The notes under the pieces were generated by a model. That model was given only the letters and a program-made list of their open reading frames with translations. It did no database searches and was not told the DNA's origin. From contig NZ_LS991316.1 of NCBI RefSeq assembly GCF_900499005.1, positions 1 through 64,000 of the forward strand: a DNA stretch of 64,000 nt, written 5' to 3'. Origin of the DNA: Actinomyces culturomici. Its GTDB lineage: Bacteria; Actinomycetota; Actinomycetes; Actinomycetales; Actinomycetaceae. Shown in pieces: positions 8,782 through 17,029 of this stretch. Each line of letters begins with the position of its first letter. Position 1 is the stretch's first letter. A program made the translations under genes and the position numbers.

Positions 8782-8787
8782 GGGCGC

Positions 8788-9327
8788 ATGACCACTCCTC
8801 AGTTCGTCCTCGACCTCCGCGAGAGGATCGGCCACGCCGAGCTCTGGCTCCCCGGCACGACCGCCGTCGTCCTGCGCCCGATCGACCCCGAATCCGGGGA
8901 GCCCGCCGACGCGCCGCGCGGCTGGTCGCGCAAGATCGACGACGTCCGCAGCGTCGAGGTCCTCTGCGTGCGCCGCACCGACAACGGCGCGTGGACGCCG
9001 ATCACCGGCATCGTCGACCCGCGCGAGGATCCGGCGCGCGCCGCCCGGCGCGAGACCCTCGAGGAGGCCGACGTCGAGGCGCGCGTCGATCGCCTCATCG
9101 GAGTCGAGGTCGTCGGCCCCGTCACTTGCGACAATGGGGACGTCGCCTCGTACCTCGACACCTCCTTCGTCCTCGAGTGGCTCTCGGGCGACCCGAACCC
9201 CGCGGACGGCGAGAACATCGAGGCGACCTTCGTCCGCGCCGACCGGCTTCCCGAGATGAACGAGCGCTTCACCCGCACGATCGTCAAGGCCCTCTCCGGA
9301 TCCGTCATCGCCGACTTCTCCGAGTAG
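8788..9327 (+). CDS. NUDIX hydrolase
   Basis: 179 aa. It contains a full NUDIX box, GIVDPREDPARAARRETLEE followed by ADV (residues ~74-96), giving the G-x5-E-x7-RE-x2-EE pattern that binds the catalytic metal. The fold fits hydrolysis of a nucleoside diphosphate linked to another group (NDP-sugar, dNTP or similar). The preceding ARG-SRKIDDVRSVEV strand and following VTCDNGDVASYLDTSFVLEW are typical of actinobacterial NUDIX proteins annotated as ADP-ribose or NTP pyrophosphohydrolases. The exact substrate is unknown. It stands alone with its own leaderless promoter. A copy of the AGCATCACC repeat follows 25 bp after its stop. Confidence 0.9.
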   Translation: MTTPQFVLDLRERIGHAELWLPGTTAVVLRPIDPESGEPADAPRGWSRKIDDVRSVEVLCVRRTDNGAWTPITGIVDPREDPARAARRETLEEADVEARVDRLIGVEVVGPVTCDNGDVASYLDTSFVLEWLSGDPNPADGENIEATFVRADRLPEMNERFTRTIVKALSGSVIADFSE

Positions 9328-9352
9328 CCCGCCCCGCCCCGTTCTCTCTTCG

Positions 9353-9409
9353 CCGAGAGCATCACCTTCGCGCGCCGAAAGCATCACCTTCGGCCGCCGA
9401 GGGGATCTC
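9353..9409 (+). repeat. AGCATCACC mini-hairpin repeat, copy 1 (two units)
   Basis: Two tandem units, CCGAGAGCATCACCTTCGCG and CCGAAAGCATCACCTTCGGC, followed by CCGAGGGGATCTC. The second unit folds as GCCGAA/TTCGGC with loop AGCATCACC. Related copies lie at 29906, 31976, 35139 and 57559, all intergenic. Confidence 0.75.
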
Positions 9410-9478
9410 CCCGGCCACCTGCGGCCGCCTCCTGGCTTCCGCTTGTGGGACTGAAGTCCCTGTGGTGTGATGGACGTC

Positions 9479-9916
9479 ATGAACACGCCAAACAGCATCG
9501 CCTATACCGTCACCGCGCACACGACGGGCGGCCGCGGCGGCCGCGCCGTCACCGACGATCCCGCGCTCGAACTCGACATGCGCATGCCCCCCGAGCTCGG
9601 AGGCCCGGGCGGCGGCGCCAACCCCGAACAGCTCTTCGCCATGGGCTACGGCGCCTGCTTCCAGGGCGCGATGGGCCTCGCCGGCAAGGAGCTCGGAATC
9701 TCGACCGCCGACTCCGTCGTCCGCACGACCGTCGGCATCGGCCCGGAGGGCGAGTCCTTCGCCATCTCGGTCGACATTCGGGCGGTGATCCCGGGCGTTG
9801 CGCTCGAGGACGCCCAGCGCCTCCTCGACCGGACGCACGAGCTCTGCCCCTACTCGAAGGCGACGCGCGGCAACGTTCCCGTCGTCGTCACCGCGGTCGA
9901 GTCCTTCGAGGACTGA
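9479..9916 (+). CDS. ohr: Organic hydroperoxide resistance protein (OsmC/Ohr family)
   Basis: 145 aa. It reduces organic hydroperoxides with a reactive cysteine pair. The peroxidatic Cys lies in GYGACFQGA (~residue 56) and the resolving Cys in ELCPYSKATRGN (~120); the Ohr signature ELGGPGGGANPEQLFA precedes the first. The length matches Ohr rather than longer OsmC variants. ATG 9479 gives the usual Ohr N-terminus. In-frame GTG 9467 and ATG 9470 are possible alternatives, and none has a good ribosome site. No OhrR-type MarR regulator is adjacent. A strong terminator hairpin follows. Confidence 0.93.
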   Translation: MNTPNSIAYTVTAHTTGGRGGRAVTDDPALELDMRMPPELGGPGGGANPEQLFAMGYGACFQGAMGLAGKELGISTADSVVRTTVGIGPEGESFAISVDIRAVIPGVALEDAQRLLDRTHELCPYSKATRGNVPVVVTAVESFED

Positions 9917-9933
9917 CTCGGCGACCCCGAACG

Positions 9934-9967
9934 CGAGCGGCCCCGACGGCGATGTCGGGGCCGCTCG
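9934..9967 (+). terminator. Terminator hairpin after ohr
   Basis: Perfect 14-bp stem CGAGCGGCCCCGAC / GTCGGGGCCGCTCG with loop GGCGAT, 17 bp past the ohr stop. There is little T-tract, as is usual in GC-rich actinobacteria. Confidence 0.7.
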
Positions 9968-10054
9968 TTCGTCTCCGCGCCCTCGCGCGGCCGGGCGCGG
10001 TTCGCCGTCTCCTCCCCGATCGACGAGGCCGCGGCGGGGCGCCGGATCGGGGGA

Positions 10055-11353
10055 TCAGGCCCCGGCCCAGTAGGCCTCGAGGACCTTCGACATTCCGACG
10101 AGGTCGTCGATGTGGCTCATCTCCCGGGCCGAGTGCATCGAGAGGAGTCCGACGCCGACGTCGACGGTGAGGATCCCGAGGCGCGTCGCCGTGATCGGGC
10201 CGATCGTCGACCCGCAGGGCATCGCGTTGTTCGAGACGAAGTCCTGGCTCCTCACCCCTGCGGCCTCGCACGCCCGCGCCCACAGGGCGATGCCCTCGCC
10301 GTCGGTCGCGTAGCGCTGGTTCGCGTTGATCTTGAGGACCGGCCCGCGGCCCATGACCGGGCGCGTCGCGGGGTCGTGGCGGTCCGCGTAGTTCGGGTGG
10401 ACGGAGTGGGCGGCGTCGGCGCTCACGCACGAGGACGCGGCGAGCATCCGTGCGCGTCCGTCGAAGTCGCGGCCGAGGGCCGCGGCGGTGCGCTCGAGGA
10501 CGGTCTCGAGGATCGGGCCGGCGGCGCCGGAACGGGTCTCGGAGCCGATCTCCTCGTGGTTGAAGCACATGAAGACGCGGACGTCGCCGTCGGCGGGCGT
10601 CCCCTCCTTCGCGAGGCGCTCGAGGGCGGTGAGTCCGGAGTGGACGGAGGAGAGGTTGTCCTGCTGGCCGGCGGCGAAGAACTGGCCGCGGTCCCCGAAG
10701 GTCCCCGGGCCCTGCTGGGGGATGAGGATGAGGTCGTGCGCGGCGATGTCGGCCGCCTCGACGCCCGCGTACTTGGCGACCTCGGAGAGGAGGTCGGCCT
10801 CGGAGTCGACGGTCCACACCGGGTGGAGGTGCTTCTGCGGGTCGAGGGTGAGCCCGTCCGGGTTGACCGAGCGGTCGAGGTGGATGGCGAGCTGCGGGAT
10901 CCTGGCGAGGGCGCCCGTGCGGACGAGGACCTGGCGGCCGTCGCGCATGAGGAGGCGCCCGGCGATGGCGAGCTCCCGGTCGAGCCAGGAGTTCCAGATC
11001 ATTCCGCCGTAGACCTCGACGTCGATGAGGCCCCAGCCGTCGGGCGTCGTCGTCGTGAGGGAGGGCTTGATCCGGAAGACGGGGGAGTCGGTGTGGGCCC
11101 CGACGATGCGGAAGCCCGCGTCCTCGGCGACCGTTTCGGGCACGACCCACGCGGCGACGGCGCCCGCGCGGACGAGGACGTGCCCGCCGGGGGAGGCGTC
11201 CCAGGGCTCGCGCTCGTCCTGCCGGGTGAATCCCGCGTCGACCAGGCGCTGCGCGACGAGGTCGGCGGCGTGGTACGGGGAGGGGGAGTCGAGGAGGAAG
11301 TGCTGGTAGTCGATCGCGTGGAGCGTGGTCTCGTCGTACTCGTAATAGCCCAT
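10055..11353 (-). CDS. M18-family aminopeptidase (aspartyl aminopeptidase)
   Basis: 432 aa. A cytosolic dinuclear-zinc exopeptidase that removes N-terminal, often acidic, residues. The metal ligands and catalytic residues are visible: GAHTDSP (His, ~88), QQDNLSS (Asp, ~230), NHEEIGS (Glu pair, ~267), SADAAHSV (Asp, ~315) and SMHSARE (His, ~407). The order and spacing match M18 peptidases. Two close ATGs exist, 11353 and 11362. I chose 11353, which has GGGA a few bases upstream. It is divergent from the aldo/keto reductase with only ~36 bp between start codons, so the promoters must overlap. Confidence 0.93.
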   Translation of the reverse strand: MGYYEYDETTLHAIDYQHFLLDSPSPYHAADLVAQRLVDAGFTRQDEREPWDASPGGHVLVRAGAVAAWVVPETVAEDAGFRIVGAHTDSPVFRIKPSLTTTTPDGWGLIDVEVYGGMIWNSWLDRELAIAGRLLMRDGRQVLVRTGALARIPQLAIHLDRSVNPDGLTLDPQKHLHPVWTVDSEADLLSEVAKYAGVEAADIAAHDLILIPQQGPGTFGDRGQFFAAGQQDNLSSVHSGLTALERLAKEGTPADGDVRVFMCFNHEEIGSETRSGAAGPILETVLERTAAALGRDFDGRARMLAASSCVSADAAHSVHPNYADRHDPATRPVMGRGPVLKINANQRYATDGEGIALWARACEAAGVRSQDFVSNNAMPCGSTIGPITATRLGILTVDVGVGLLSMHSAREMSHIDDLVGMSKVLEAYWAGA

Positions 11354-11376
11354 GAGTCCCATGGTAGGCGGGCGCC

Positions 11377-11382
11377 TATGCT
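11377..11382 (+). promoter_or_regulatory. -10 box TATGCT of the aldo/keto reductase gene
   Basis: TATGCT ends 7 nt before the ATG at 11390, leaving essentially no leader. It lies between two divergent start codons. Confidence 0.45.
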
Positions 11383-11389
11383 GGAGGGC

Positions 11390-12238
11390 ATGTCGACGCC
11401 GACCCCCGTTCCCGAATACGTCCTCAACGACGGTCTCGCGGTCCCCGCGATCGCCCTCGGCACCTACGGCGTGCGCGGCTCGGAGGGCGTCGAGGCGATG
11501 CGCAGCGCGATCCGGTCCGGATACCGTCTCCTCGATTCCGCGTTCAACTACGAGAACGAGGGTGTCCTCGGCGAGGCGGTCCGCACCTGCGGCGTTCCGC
11601 GCGAGGAGCTGCGGCTGACATCGAAGCTCCCGGGCCGCCACCACCGCTACGAGGAGGCCGTGTACACGGTCGAGGAGTCCCTCTACCGGGCGGGCCTCGA
11701 CTACTGGGACCTCTATCTCATCCATTGGCCGAACCCGCGTCAGGGCCTCTACGTCGAGGCGTTCCAGGCGCTCGTCGACCTCAAGGCGAAGGGCCTCATC
11801 CGTTCGGTCGGGGTATCGAACTTCCTGCCCGCCCACCTCGAGCGTCTCCGCGACGAGGTCGGGGAGCTTCCGAGCGTCAACCAGATCGAGCTCCACCCCT
11901 ACTTCCCGCAGGCCGAGCAGCTCGCCGCCCACGAGGCCCTCGGGGTGCGCACGGAGTCGTGGAGCCCTCTCGCGCGCAAGCTCCGCGTCGTCGACGAGCC
12001 GATCCTCGCCGAGCTTGCCGCCGAGACCGGCCGGACGGTCGCGCAGGTCGTCCTGCGCTGGCACGTTCAGCTCGGGACGATCCCGCTCCCGAAGTCGGCG
12101 ACGCCGAAGCGGCAGGCGGAGAACCTCGACGTCTTCGACTTCTCGCTCACCGAGGAGCAGATGTCGCGCGTCTCGTCGCTCGCCCGCCCCGACGGCCGCC
12201 AGGCGGGCCAGGATCCGGCCGTCTACGAGGAGTTCTGA
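11390..12238 (+). CDS. Aldo/keto reductase (2,5-diketo-D-gluconate reductase-like)
   Basis: 282 aa, a soluble NADPH-dependent carbonyl reductase. The catalytic tetrad of the AKR superfamily is present: Asp and Tyr in LLDSAFNYENEG (~50-55), Lys in LTSKLPG (~80) and His in LIHWPNP (~114). The signatures IRSVGVSNF and the NADP-binding IPLPKSATPKRQAENLD near 235 complete the AKR5-like layout. The physiological substrate is unknown. In-frame ATG 11378 upstream is an alternative start, but it falls within the -10 box. Confidence 0.92.
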   Translation: MSTPTPVPEYVLNDGLAVPAIALGTYGVRGSEGVEAMRSAIRSGYRLLDSAFNYENEGVLGEAVRTCGVPREELRLTSKLPGRHHRYEEAVYTVEESLYRAGLDYWDLYLIHWPNPRQGLYVEAFQALVDLKAKGLIRSVGVSNFLPAHLERLRDEVGELPSVNQIELHPYFPQAEQLAAHEALGVRTESWSPLARKLRVVDEPILAELAAETGRTVAQVVLRWHVQLGTIPLPKSATPKRQAENLDVFDFSLTEEQMSRVSSLARPDGRQAGQDPAVYEEF

Positions 12239-12325
12239 TCCCGATTCTCACGAGGTCGGGGCCGGCGTCGGACGAGCGGGGGCGATGAGCCCGTCGCGGG
12301 CCGGACCGCCGAGCGCCGGTCCGAC

Positions 12326-12778
12326 TCAGTCGTCGAGTGCGACGCGGTAGACGTTCGTCTCGCGCTGGACGAATCCGGCGCGGCGGTAGAGGCGGTTGGC
12401 CGCCTCGCGCGAGGGACGGCTCGTGAGGTCGACCGTGCGGGCGCCGACGCTCTTCGCGTGGTCGAGGGCCGCCTCGACGAGGGCCTGGCCAGCGCCCTGA
12501 CCGCGGGCGGCGCCGTCGACGACGACGTCCTCGACCCAGGCGCGCACGCCGGTCGGGATCTCGAAGGTCGCGAGGGAGAGCATCCCGAGGATCGGGCGCT
12601 CGCCGGAGACGTCGGCCTCGTCGGGGCGGAAGACGAAGAGGTGGACGCCCGGCTGGGCGACGAAGCGGGCGCAGGCCTCGGCGTCGAGGGGCGTGGCGGA
12701 GCGGGAGAGCTGGGGGATGAGGCGCTCCATCGCGTCGACGAGCTCGGGGGTGGATTCGGTGACGAGCTCGATGCTCAT
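12326..12778 (-). CDS. GNAT-family N-acetyltransferase
   Basis: 150 aa. Single GNAT domain: the acetyl-CoA pyrophosphate loop is VVVDGAARGQGAGQALVEAAL (~95-115, the R/Q-x-x-G-x-G/A motif), and the C-terminal strand ends SREAANRLYRRAGFVQRETNVYR. ATG 12778 has AAGGAG upstream; an upstream in-frame ATG (12826) lacks one. The acceptor substrate is unknown. It converges on the aldo/keto reductase gene and follows the GT2-GtrA gene on the same strand, about 54 bp after that gene's start side neighbour. Confidence 0.87.
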   Translation of the reverse strand: MSIELVTESTPELVDAMERLIPQLSRSATPLDAEACARFVAQPGVHLFVFRPDEADVSGERPILGMLSLATFEIPTGVRAWVEDVVVDGAARGQGAGQALVEAALDHAKSVGARTVDLTSRPSREAANRLYRRAGFVQRETNVYRVALDD

Positions 12779-12832
12779 GAGGGGCTCCTTCTTCAGCTTC
12801 TCGGTCCGCCCGATTCTACGGCCCACTGCCGT

Positions 12833-14074
12833 TCAGCGGGCGCTCGCGGGCCTATGGGAGTCGAGGAGCCGGCGCAGCTGCGCGAGCCCGCTCGGTCGGC
12901 GCAGGTCGGAGGCGGACGCGTTCCGCACGGAGGCGTCGGCGGTCCTCGCGGCCGCCTCCGCGCGGTCGGTGGTCGCGGTGGCGAGGGGGTGAGCGGAGGA
13001 CACGGCGCGCGCCGCGAGCGCGTCGAGGGGAGTCGACTCCGCCTCCTCGCGCGCGGCCCCGCCCTCGCACTCCGTGAAGACGTACTTCTTCTGGATCCGA
13101 TAGGAGGCGAGGTAGAGCGCGACGTCTACGACGGGCTTGGCGAGCCACAGCGGGACCGATAGGCCGGTCAGCGCCCACAGCCCCGCGTAGGAGGCGGCGA
13201 CGAGCGCGACCGCGAGCGCCGCGTAGCGGGCGGCGGTGCGGGCGACGGTGCCGCGGCGCGCCTTGAAGACGCGGCGGTTGAGCGCGTAGTTCACCGAGGC
13301 GGAGATGACGCGCGCGCCGACGACGGGGACGAGGAGCCCGCCGAGCAGGGCGTGGAGCGAGAGGACCGAGACGTAGTCGACGACGAACCCGGCGAGCGAG
13401 GCCGCCGAGAACTTGAGGAGGGGCGCGTAGATGCGCGCGGAGTCCTGAAGCGGGCGGAAGTGCGAGGTCGCGTTCCCGTCCTCGTAGATCGTCGCGATCG
13501 GGACCTGGACGAGGGGGAGGCCGGACTCGGCCGCCTGGAGGAGGACCGAGAGCTCGTACTCGTAGCGGTCGCCCTCGACCTCGGCGAGCCACGCGAGGTC
13601 GGCGGCGGGGAAGGCGCGCAGCCCCGTCTGGGTGTCCGTGACCTTGACGCCCGTCGCGGCGCGGAAGAGGACGGCGGTGAGGGAGTTGCCGAAGCGTGAG
13701 CGCAGCGGGACCTCGCCGACGAACTCGCGGACGCCGAGGACGATGTCGCCGGTGTCCTCGCAGCGCCGCCCGACGGCGAGGACGTCCGAGACCGCGTGCT
13801 GGCCATCGGCGTCGGCGGTGACGACGACCTTCCCGGGGTGGGCGGCGAGGGCGCGGCGCAGGCCCGTCTTGAGGGCGTGCCCCTTGCCGCGGTTCGTCTC
13901 GTAGGAGACGACGTCCGCGCCGGCCGCGCGGGCGGCGTCGAAGTAGACGCGGTAGTTCGGGCCCGAGCCGTCGTCGACGACGATCGTCTCGATCGAGGGG
14001 TCGGCGCGGTGGAGGTCGAGGACGAGTCCGGCGAGTCGGGTGTCGGGCTGGTAGGCGGGGATGAGGACGATCAT
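12833..14074 (-). CDS. Bifunctional GT2 glycosyltransferase / GtrA flippase-like protein
   Basis: 413 aa. The N-terminal half is a GT-A glycosyltransferase of the DPM1/GT2 type: IPAYQPD, VVDDGSGPN (~35), ETNRGKGHALKTGLRRAL, and the DxD region TADADGQH (~93). Such enzymes charge polyprenyl phosphate with a sugar. Residues ~235-350 form a four-helix GtrA domain (FVVDYVSVLSLHALLGG, then NYALNRRVFKARRG, then YRIQKKYVFTE), proposed to flip the lipid-linked sugar. The ~60-aa tail is Ala/Arg-rich. The start overlaps the upstream NAGPA gene by 4 nt (ATGA). The fusion couples synthesis and translocation, probably for sugar modification of a surface polymer. Confidence 0.9.
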   Translation of the reverse strand: MIVLIPAYQPDTRLAGLVLDLHRADPSIETIVVDDGSGPNYRVYFDAARAAGADVVSYETNRGKGHALKTGLRRALAAHPGKVVVTADADGQHAVSDVLAVGRRCEDTGDIVLGVREFVGEVPLRSRFGNSLTAVLFRAATGVKVTDTQTGLRAFPAADLAWLAEVEGDRYEYELSVLLQAAESGLPLVQVPIATIYEDGNATSHFRPLQDSARIYAPLLKFSAASLAGFVVDYVSVLSLHALLGGLLVPVVGARVISASVNYALNRRVFKARRGTVARTAARYAALAVALVAASYAGLWALTGLSVPLWLAKPVVDVALYLASYRIQKKYVFTECEGGAAREEAESTPLDALAARAVSSAHPLATATTDRAEAAARTADASVRNASASDLRRPSGLAQLRRLLDSHRPASAR

Positions 14075-15213
14075 GACGCGCTCCCGATGTAGAGGATGTC
14101 GCTGGTGGCGCGCTCGCCGCCGTTCGACGGGTTGTTGACGACCTGGCCGTTGAACCACATCTCGGAGGAGCCGCCGCCGTCGAGGTTGTAGGCGGTGGTC
14201 GCGCCGAGATCGACCATGATCTGGGCGAGCTCGCTCATCGAGACGCCCGCGGAGGAGTCGGATCGGCCGTCGACGACGACGAAGACGAAGTGGTTGTCGT
14301 CGATGATGCCGATCGCCGTGCGGGGCTGGTCGCCCTGGATGGAGTGGTTGCCGAAGTTCGTGTCGACCTCGACGGAGTCGATGCCGTCGACGATCTGCGA
14401 GTCCTCGACGAGCGCGGGTCCGAAGGAGAGGGTCTGCCAGACGCCCTCGTCGACGAGCGTCTGGGCGTCGGTCGTCGTCTCGTCGTAGACCTTCATCGTG
14501 CCGTCCTTGTAGATGGCGAGGCCCTCGCGGGCGCCGTCGTCGCGGTAGATGACGCCGTTGCGGATGACGATGCCGGAGTCGCGGAACCCGTAGTAGTCGC
14601 CGTTGATCGCGAAGACCGCGTTGTTCTCGGTCGCGATGTTCGAGACGAGGTCGGTGATGTTCTCGCCGAAGGCGTTGTTCGCGAAGGCGGACTGGAGGGT
14701 CGTCGCGTCGGAGAGCTGGACGTCGGCGACGTAGTAGGTGGCCGCCTCCGACCCCGAGCCGTAGGTGCCCTGGGAGATCGTGATCGAGGTGCCGTCCGAG
14801 GACGTGTAGCTCGTGTCGGTGAGTGAGGTCGTCGTCGCCGTCGCCGTCGAACTCGTGGACGTCGAGCTCGCGGTGGTCGACGAGGACGAGGACGACGCGG
14901 CCGTCGAGTCGGATTCGCTCGAGGTCCCGGTCTGCTCGGCTTCGTAGGCGGAGACGTCGGAGATCTCGACGTGCTGGATGACGAAGCGATCGAGCGCCCA
15001 GGCGGCGGATCCGCCGAGGGCGAGGGCGAGCGACCCCGCGATGACGGAGTTGCGCACCTTGTGCGACTTCCTCGTCCGCCCGTGCTGGGCGGCGGGCTCG
15101 ACGTAGGTCGGCGCGACGTAGGCGGTGGAGTCGACGCGCTCGGCGTCGGCGGATGCGGAGTCGAGGGGCTCGGCGGTGGCGTCCGGGCCGTCGAAGGGGG
15201 TGCGTGCGTTCAT
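14071..15213 (-). CDS. Exported NAGPA-domain (phosphodiester glycosidase family) protein
   Basis: 380 aa. Basic cytoplasmic N-terminus, one hydrophobic anchor (~55-75), then a low-complexity Ser/Thr linker (~95-130). A C-terminal domain of the phosphodiester alpha-GlcNAcase/exopolysaccharide family follows: INGDYYGFRDSGIVIRNG, AREGLAIYKDG, RTAIGIIDDNHFVFVVVDGR and LDGGGSSEMWFNGQVVN, in the family's usual order. The protein probably acts outside the membrane on glycan phosphodiesters. It is the first gene of a coupled pair with the GT2-GtrA gene, which strengthens a role in wall-polymer or exopolysaccharide metabolism. ATG 15213 was chosen; a GTG lies 9 nt upstream. Confidence 0.87.
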   Translation of the reverse strand: MNARTPFDGPDATAEPLDSASADAERVDSTAYVAPTYVEPAAQHGRTRKSHKVRNSVIAGSLALALGGSAAWALDRFVIQHVEISDVSAYEAEQTGTSSESDSTAASSSSSSTTASSTSTSSTATATTTSLTDTSYTSSDGTSITISQGTYGSGSEAATYYVADVQLSDATTLQSAFANNAFGENITDLVSNIATENNAVFAINGDYYGFRDSGIVIRNGVIYRDDGAREGLAIYKDGTMKVYDETTTDAQTLVDEGVWQTLSFGPALVEDSQIVDGIDSVEVDTNFGNHSIQGDQPRTAIGIIDDNHFVFVVVDGRSDSSAGVSMSELAQIMVDLGATTAYNLDGGGSSEMWFNGQVVNNPSNGGERATSDILYIGSAS

Positions 15214-15324
15214 GGGACACACTCAACCCGGGCCCCTCATGGCGGCCGTGTGGCGGGCCTGTGGTCGGGCTGTGGAGGCCGACCGGGGCTCACAGGTTCG
15301 AGGCGCGCGTGAATCGGACGCCGG

Positions 15325-15342
15325 CCCCGCCCTCGTCGATCG
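15325..15342 (+). repeat. 18-mer repeat CCCCGCCCTCGTCGATCG, copy A
   Basis: Exact copy of an 18-mer also found at 23905-23922, 30032-30049 and 44450-44467. It lies in the 171-bp gap between the NAGPA gene promoter side and the UPF0303 gene stop. Confidence 0.6.
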
Positions 15343-15384
15343 GGAGCGGGGCGGAGGAGAGCGGGGCCGCCCGACCCCGGCGAA

Positions 15385-15873
15385 CTACCCCGCGAAGGAG
15401 GGGACCTCGACGTCGAGGAACTCGCGCAGGGCCCCGACGACGAACTCGTGGTCGGCGATGTGATCGAGGTTCGAGGCGATGACCGCGCCGAGGACGTCGT
15501 GGCTCCCCGTGAGGCGGATCGGGAACCCGCCGCCGCACAGCGCGTAGTCGCGGACGTCGAGGCCGTGGTCGAGGAGGACCTCGCCCTTCTCCTCCGTCTC
15601 GAGGGCGGCGCGCAGCGAGCTCGACTCCCAGGTGAGGACCGTCCGGAGCTTGCGCGCCATCCACAGGTCGTTGAGGAGGTTCGTGCCATCGGGGAGGTAC
15701 TGGTAGACGACGGCGCCGCTCGCGAGGCGGATCGAGCAGGCGACGACGAGGCCGAGGCCCGCGCCCCTTTCGACCATGAGGGAGCCGAGGGCGAGGGCGT
15801 CCCGGCGGGTGAAGCGCTCGAAGCGGAGGGCGTCCTCCTGGCGCTTGAGGATCTCGATATCGGAGTGGTCCAT
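15385..15873 (-). CDS. UPF0303 family protein (GlcG/HbpS-like fold)
   Basis: 162 aa. It matches the UPF0303/heme-degrading-like family by RFERFTRRDALALGSLMVE, a central YQYLPDGTNLLNDLWMARKL and GLDVRDYALCGGGFPIRL near 110. The biochemical role is unsettled. Relatives of the GlcG/HbpS fold bind haem or small carbonyl compounds. Two adjacent ATGs (15876, 15873) follow GAGGAG, and 15873 has the better 5-nt spacing. It is translationally linked to the AroE-like gene, whose stop codon overlaps these starts. Confidence 0.8.
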   Translation of the reverse strand: MDHSDIEILKRQEDALRFERFTRRDALALGSLMVERGAGLGLVVACSIRLASGAVVYQYLPDGTNLLNDLWMARKLRTVLTWESSSLRAALETEEKGEVLLDHGLDVRDYALCGGGFPIRLTGSHDVLGAVIASNLDHIADHEFVVGALREFLDVEVPSFAG

Positions 15874-16418
15874 CATTGCTCCTCGAATTCGCGGGCGAGG
15901 GCGGCCTCGAGCACGTCGAGGGGCGCGTCGACGCCGGTCCACAGGGTGAAGTTGCGCGCGCCCTGGTGGGCGAGCATGTCGAGGCCGTCGAGGGTCCTCG
16001 CGCCGCGCTCGGCGCACGCCGCGAGGAAGAGGGTGTCGCGTCGGCCCTCGAGGGTCTCGCCGGCGGCGCGCAGGGCCTCGACGAAGCCCTTGCCGTCGGT
16101 GTTCTCCCCGAAGAGGGTCCCGTCCTCGCGGACGACGACCGTATTGACCGCGCCGATGATCGCGGCGGCCTCGGAGAGTTCGTCGAGGTGGGGGAGGACC
16201 GTGATCTTGTGGGGCATCGTGAGGTTGACGCCGCGGAAGTGCAGGGCCCGGAGGGCGCGCATCGCGTCCTCGAAGTCCTCGGGCGTCACGCGCGCCGTGA
16301 TGTAGCGGAAATCGAGGCCGAGCGCGGCGTAGCCGGCCTCCTCCATCGCGCCCGTGGGGTTGCCGTCGACGGGGTCGCCGAAGACCCCGGTGAGTTCGGC
16401 GCGGTAGTTCTTCGGCAT
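15873..16418 (-). CDS. AroE-like protein lacking the NADP-binding domain (internal deletion)
   Basis: 181 aa versus about 270-290 for shikimate dehydrogenase. Residues 1-115 match the catalytic N-domain: GVFGDPVDGNPTGAMEEAGY, a Lys/Thr pair in GVNLTMPHKITVLPHLDE (the catalytic Lys), AIIGAVNTVVV and ENTDGKGFVEAL. Residues ~125-181 match the C-terminal end of AroE (ERGARTLDGLDMLAHQGA, then FTLWTGVDAPLDVLEAAL). The Rossmann segment of ~100 residues normally between them, with its GAGGAA loop, is missing. The frame and the 4-nt overlap with the downstream gene are intact. It is either a decayed but in-frame allele or a cofactor-free protein of unknown role. Confidence 0.8.
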   Translation of the reverse strand: MPKNYRAELTGVFGDPVDGNPTGAMEEAGYAALGLDFRYITARVTPEDFEDAMRALRALHFRGVNLTMPHKITVLPHLDELSEAAAIIGAVNTVVVREDGTLFGENTDGKGFVEALRAAGETLEGRRDTLFLAACAERGARTLDGLDMLAHQGARNFTLWTGVDAPLDVLEAALAREFEEQ

Positions 16419-16470
16419 GCGCGCGGCTCCTTCGCCCCGGAGCGCCGCGACGGCGCTCGACCCCTCCAGC

Positions 16471-16944
16471 CTAGGCCCGCGCGAGCGCCCTCGTGGGGGA
16501 GACGCGAAGGACGGAGGCGAGGCGCGCGACGTCGGCGGCGAGGAGCTCGCGCGACCCGAAGACGAGGGTCCGCTGCCCGAGGTAGTTGAGGGCGAAGAGG
16601 GAGGAGTTCGCCCCGATCGACGCGATCCACAGGGGGAGCCCGGCGGCGACGAGACCCGTGATCGACAGGTAGGCGAGGAGCATGATCGTCGCCTCCCAGG
16701 CCGCGTACGTGAGGCCCGTGAGGAGGACCCTCCCGCGCGCCTCGAAGACCCGGCGGTTGATGAGGTAGTTCATCGTGCACGAGGAGATCCGCGCGACGAC
16801 CACCGGGAGGAGGATCCCGCCGACGAGCGCGTTGAGCGCGAGGAGCATCGCGTAGTCGAGCGCCGTCGACGACAGGGAGGACGCGAGGTAGCGGAGCTGC
16901 CGGGTGAAACGGGCGAGGAGTCGGGCGGGCCGTGCGGTGGTCAT
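16471..16944 (-). CDS. GtrA-family four-helix membrane protein
   Basis: 157 aa, almost entirely four transmembrane helices. The GtrA hallmarks are RYLASSLSSTALDYAMLLAL near the start, the conserved NYLINRRVFEARG loop (~60-70) and a C-terminal NYLGQRTLVF. GtrA proteins are thought to flip undecaprenyl-phosphate-linked sugars for cell-surface glycosylation. It lies 2.4 kb upstream of the GT2-GtrA fusion on the same strand and is a distinct paralogue (the NR-RVF loop is shared, the rest diverged). No partner glycosyltransferase is next to it. Confidence 0.88.
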   Translation of the reverse strand: MTTARPARLLARFTRQLRYLASSLSSTALDYAMLLALNALVGGILLPVVVARISSCTMNYLINRRVFEARGRVLLTGLTYAAWEATIMLLAYLSITGLVAAGLPLWIASIGANSSLFALNYLGQRTLVFGSRELLAADVARLASVLRVSPTRALARA

Positions 16945-17029
16945 GCTCGAAGCATGGGCGTCGGGCCCATGGGGGCCTTCGGGCTCGCCTGTGCGCCGCC
17001 TGTGAGAGCGCGGGGAGCGGCCGGGCCGC

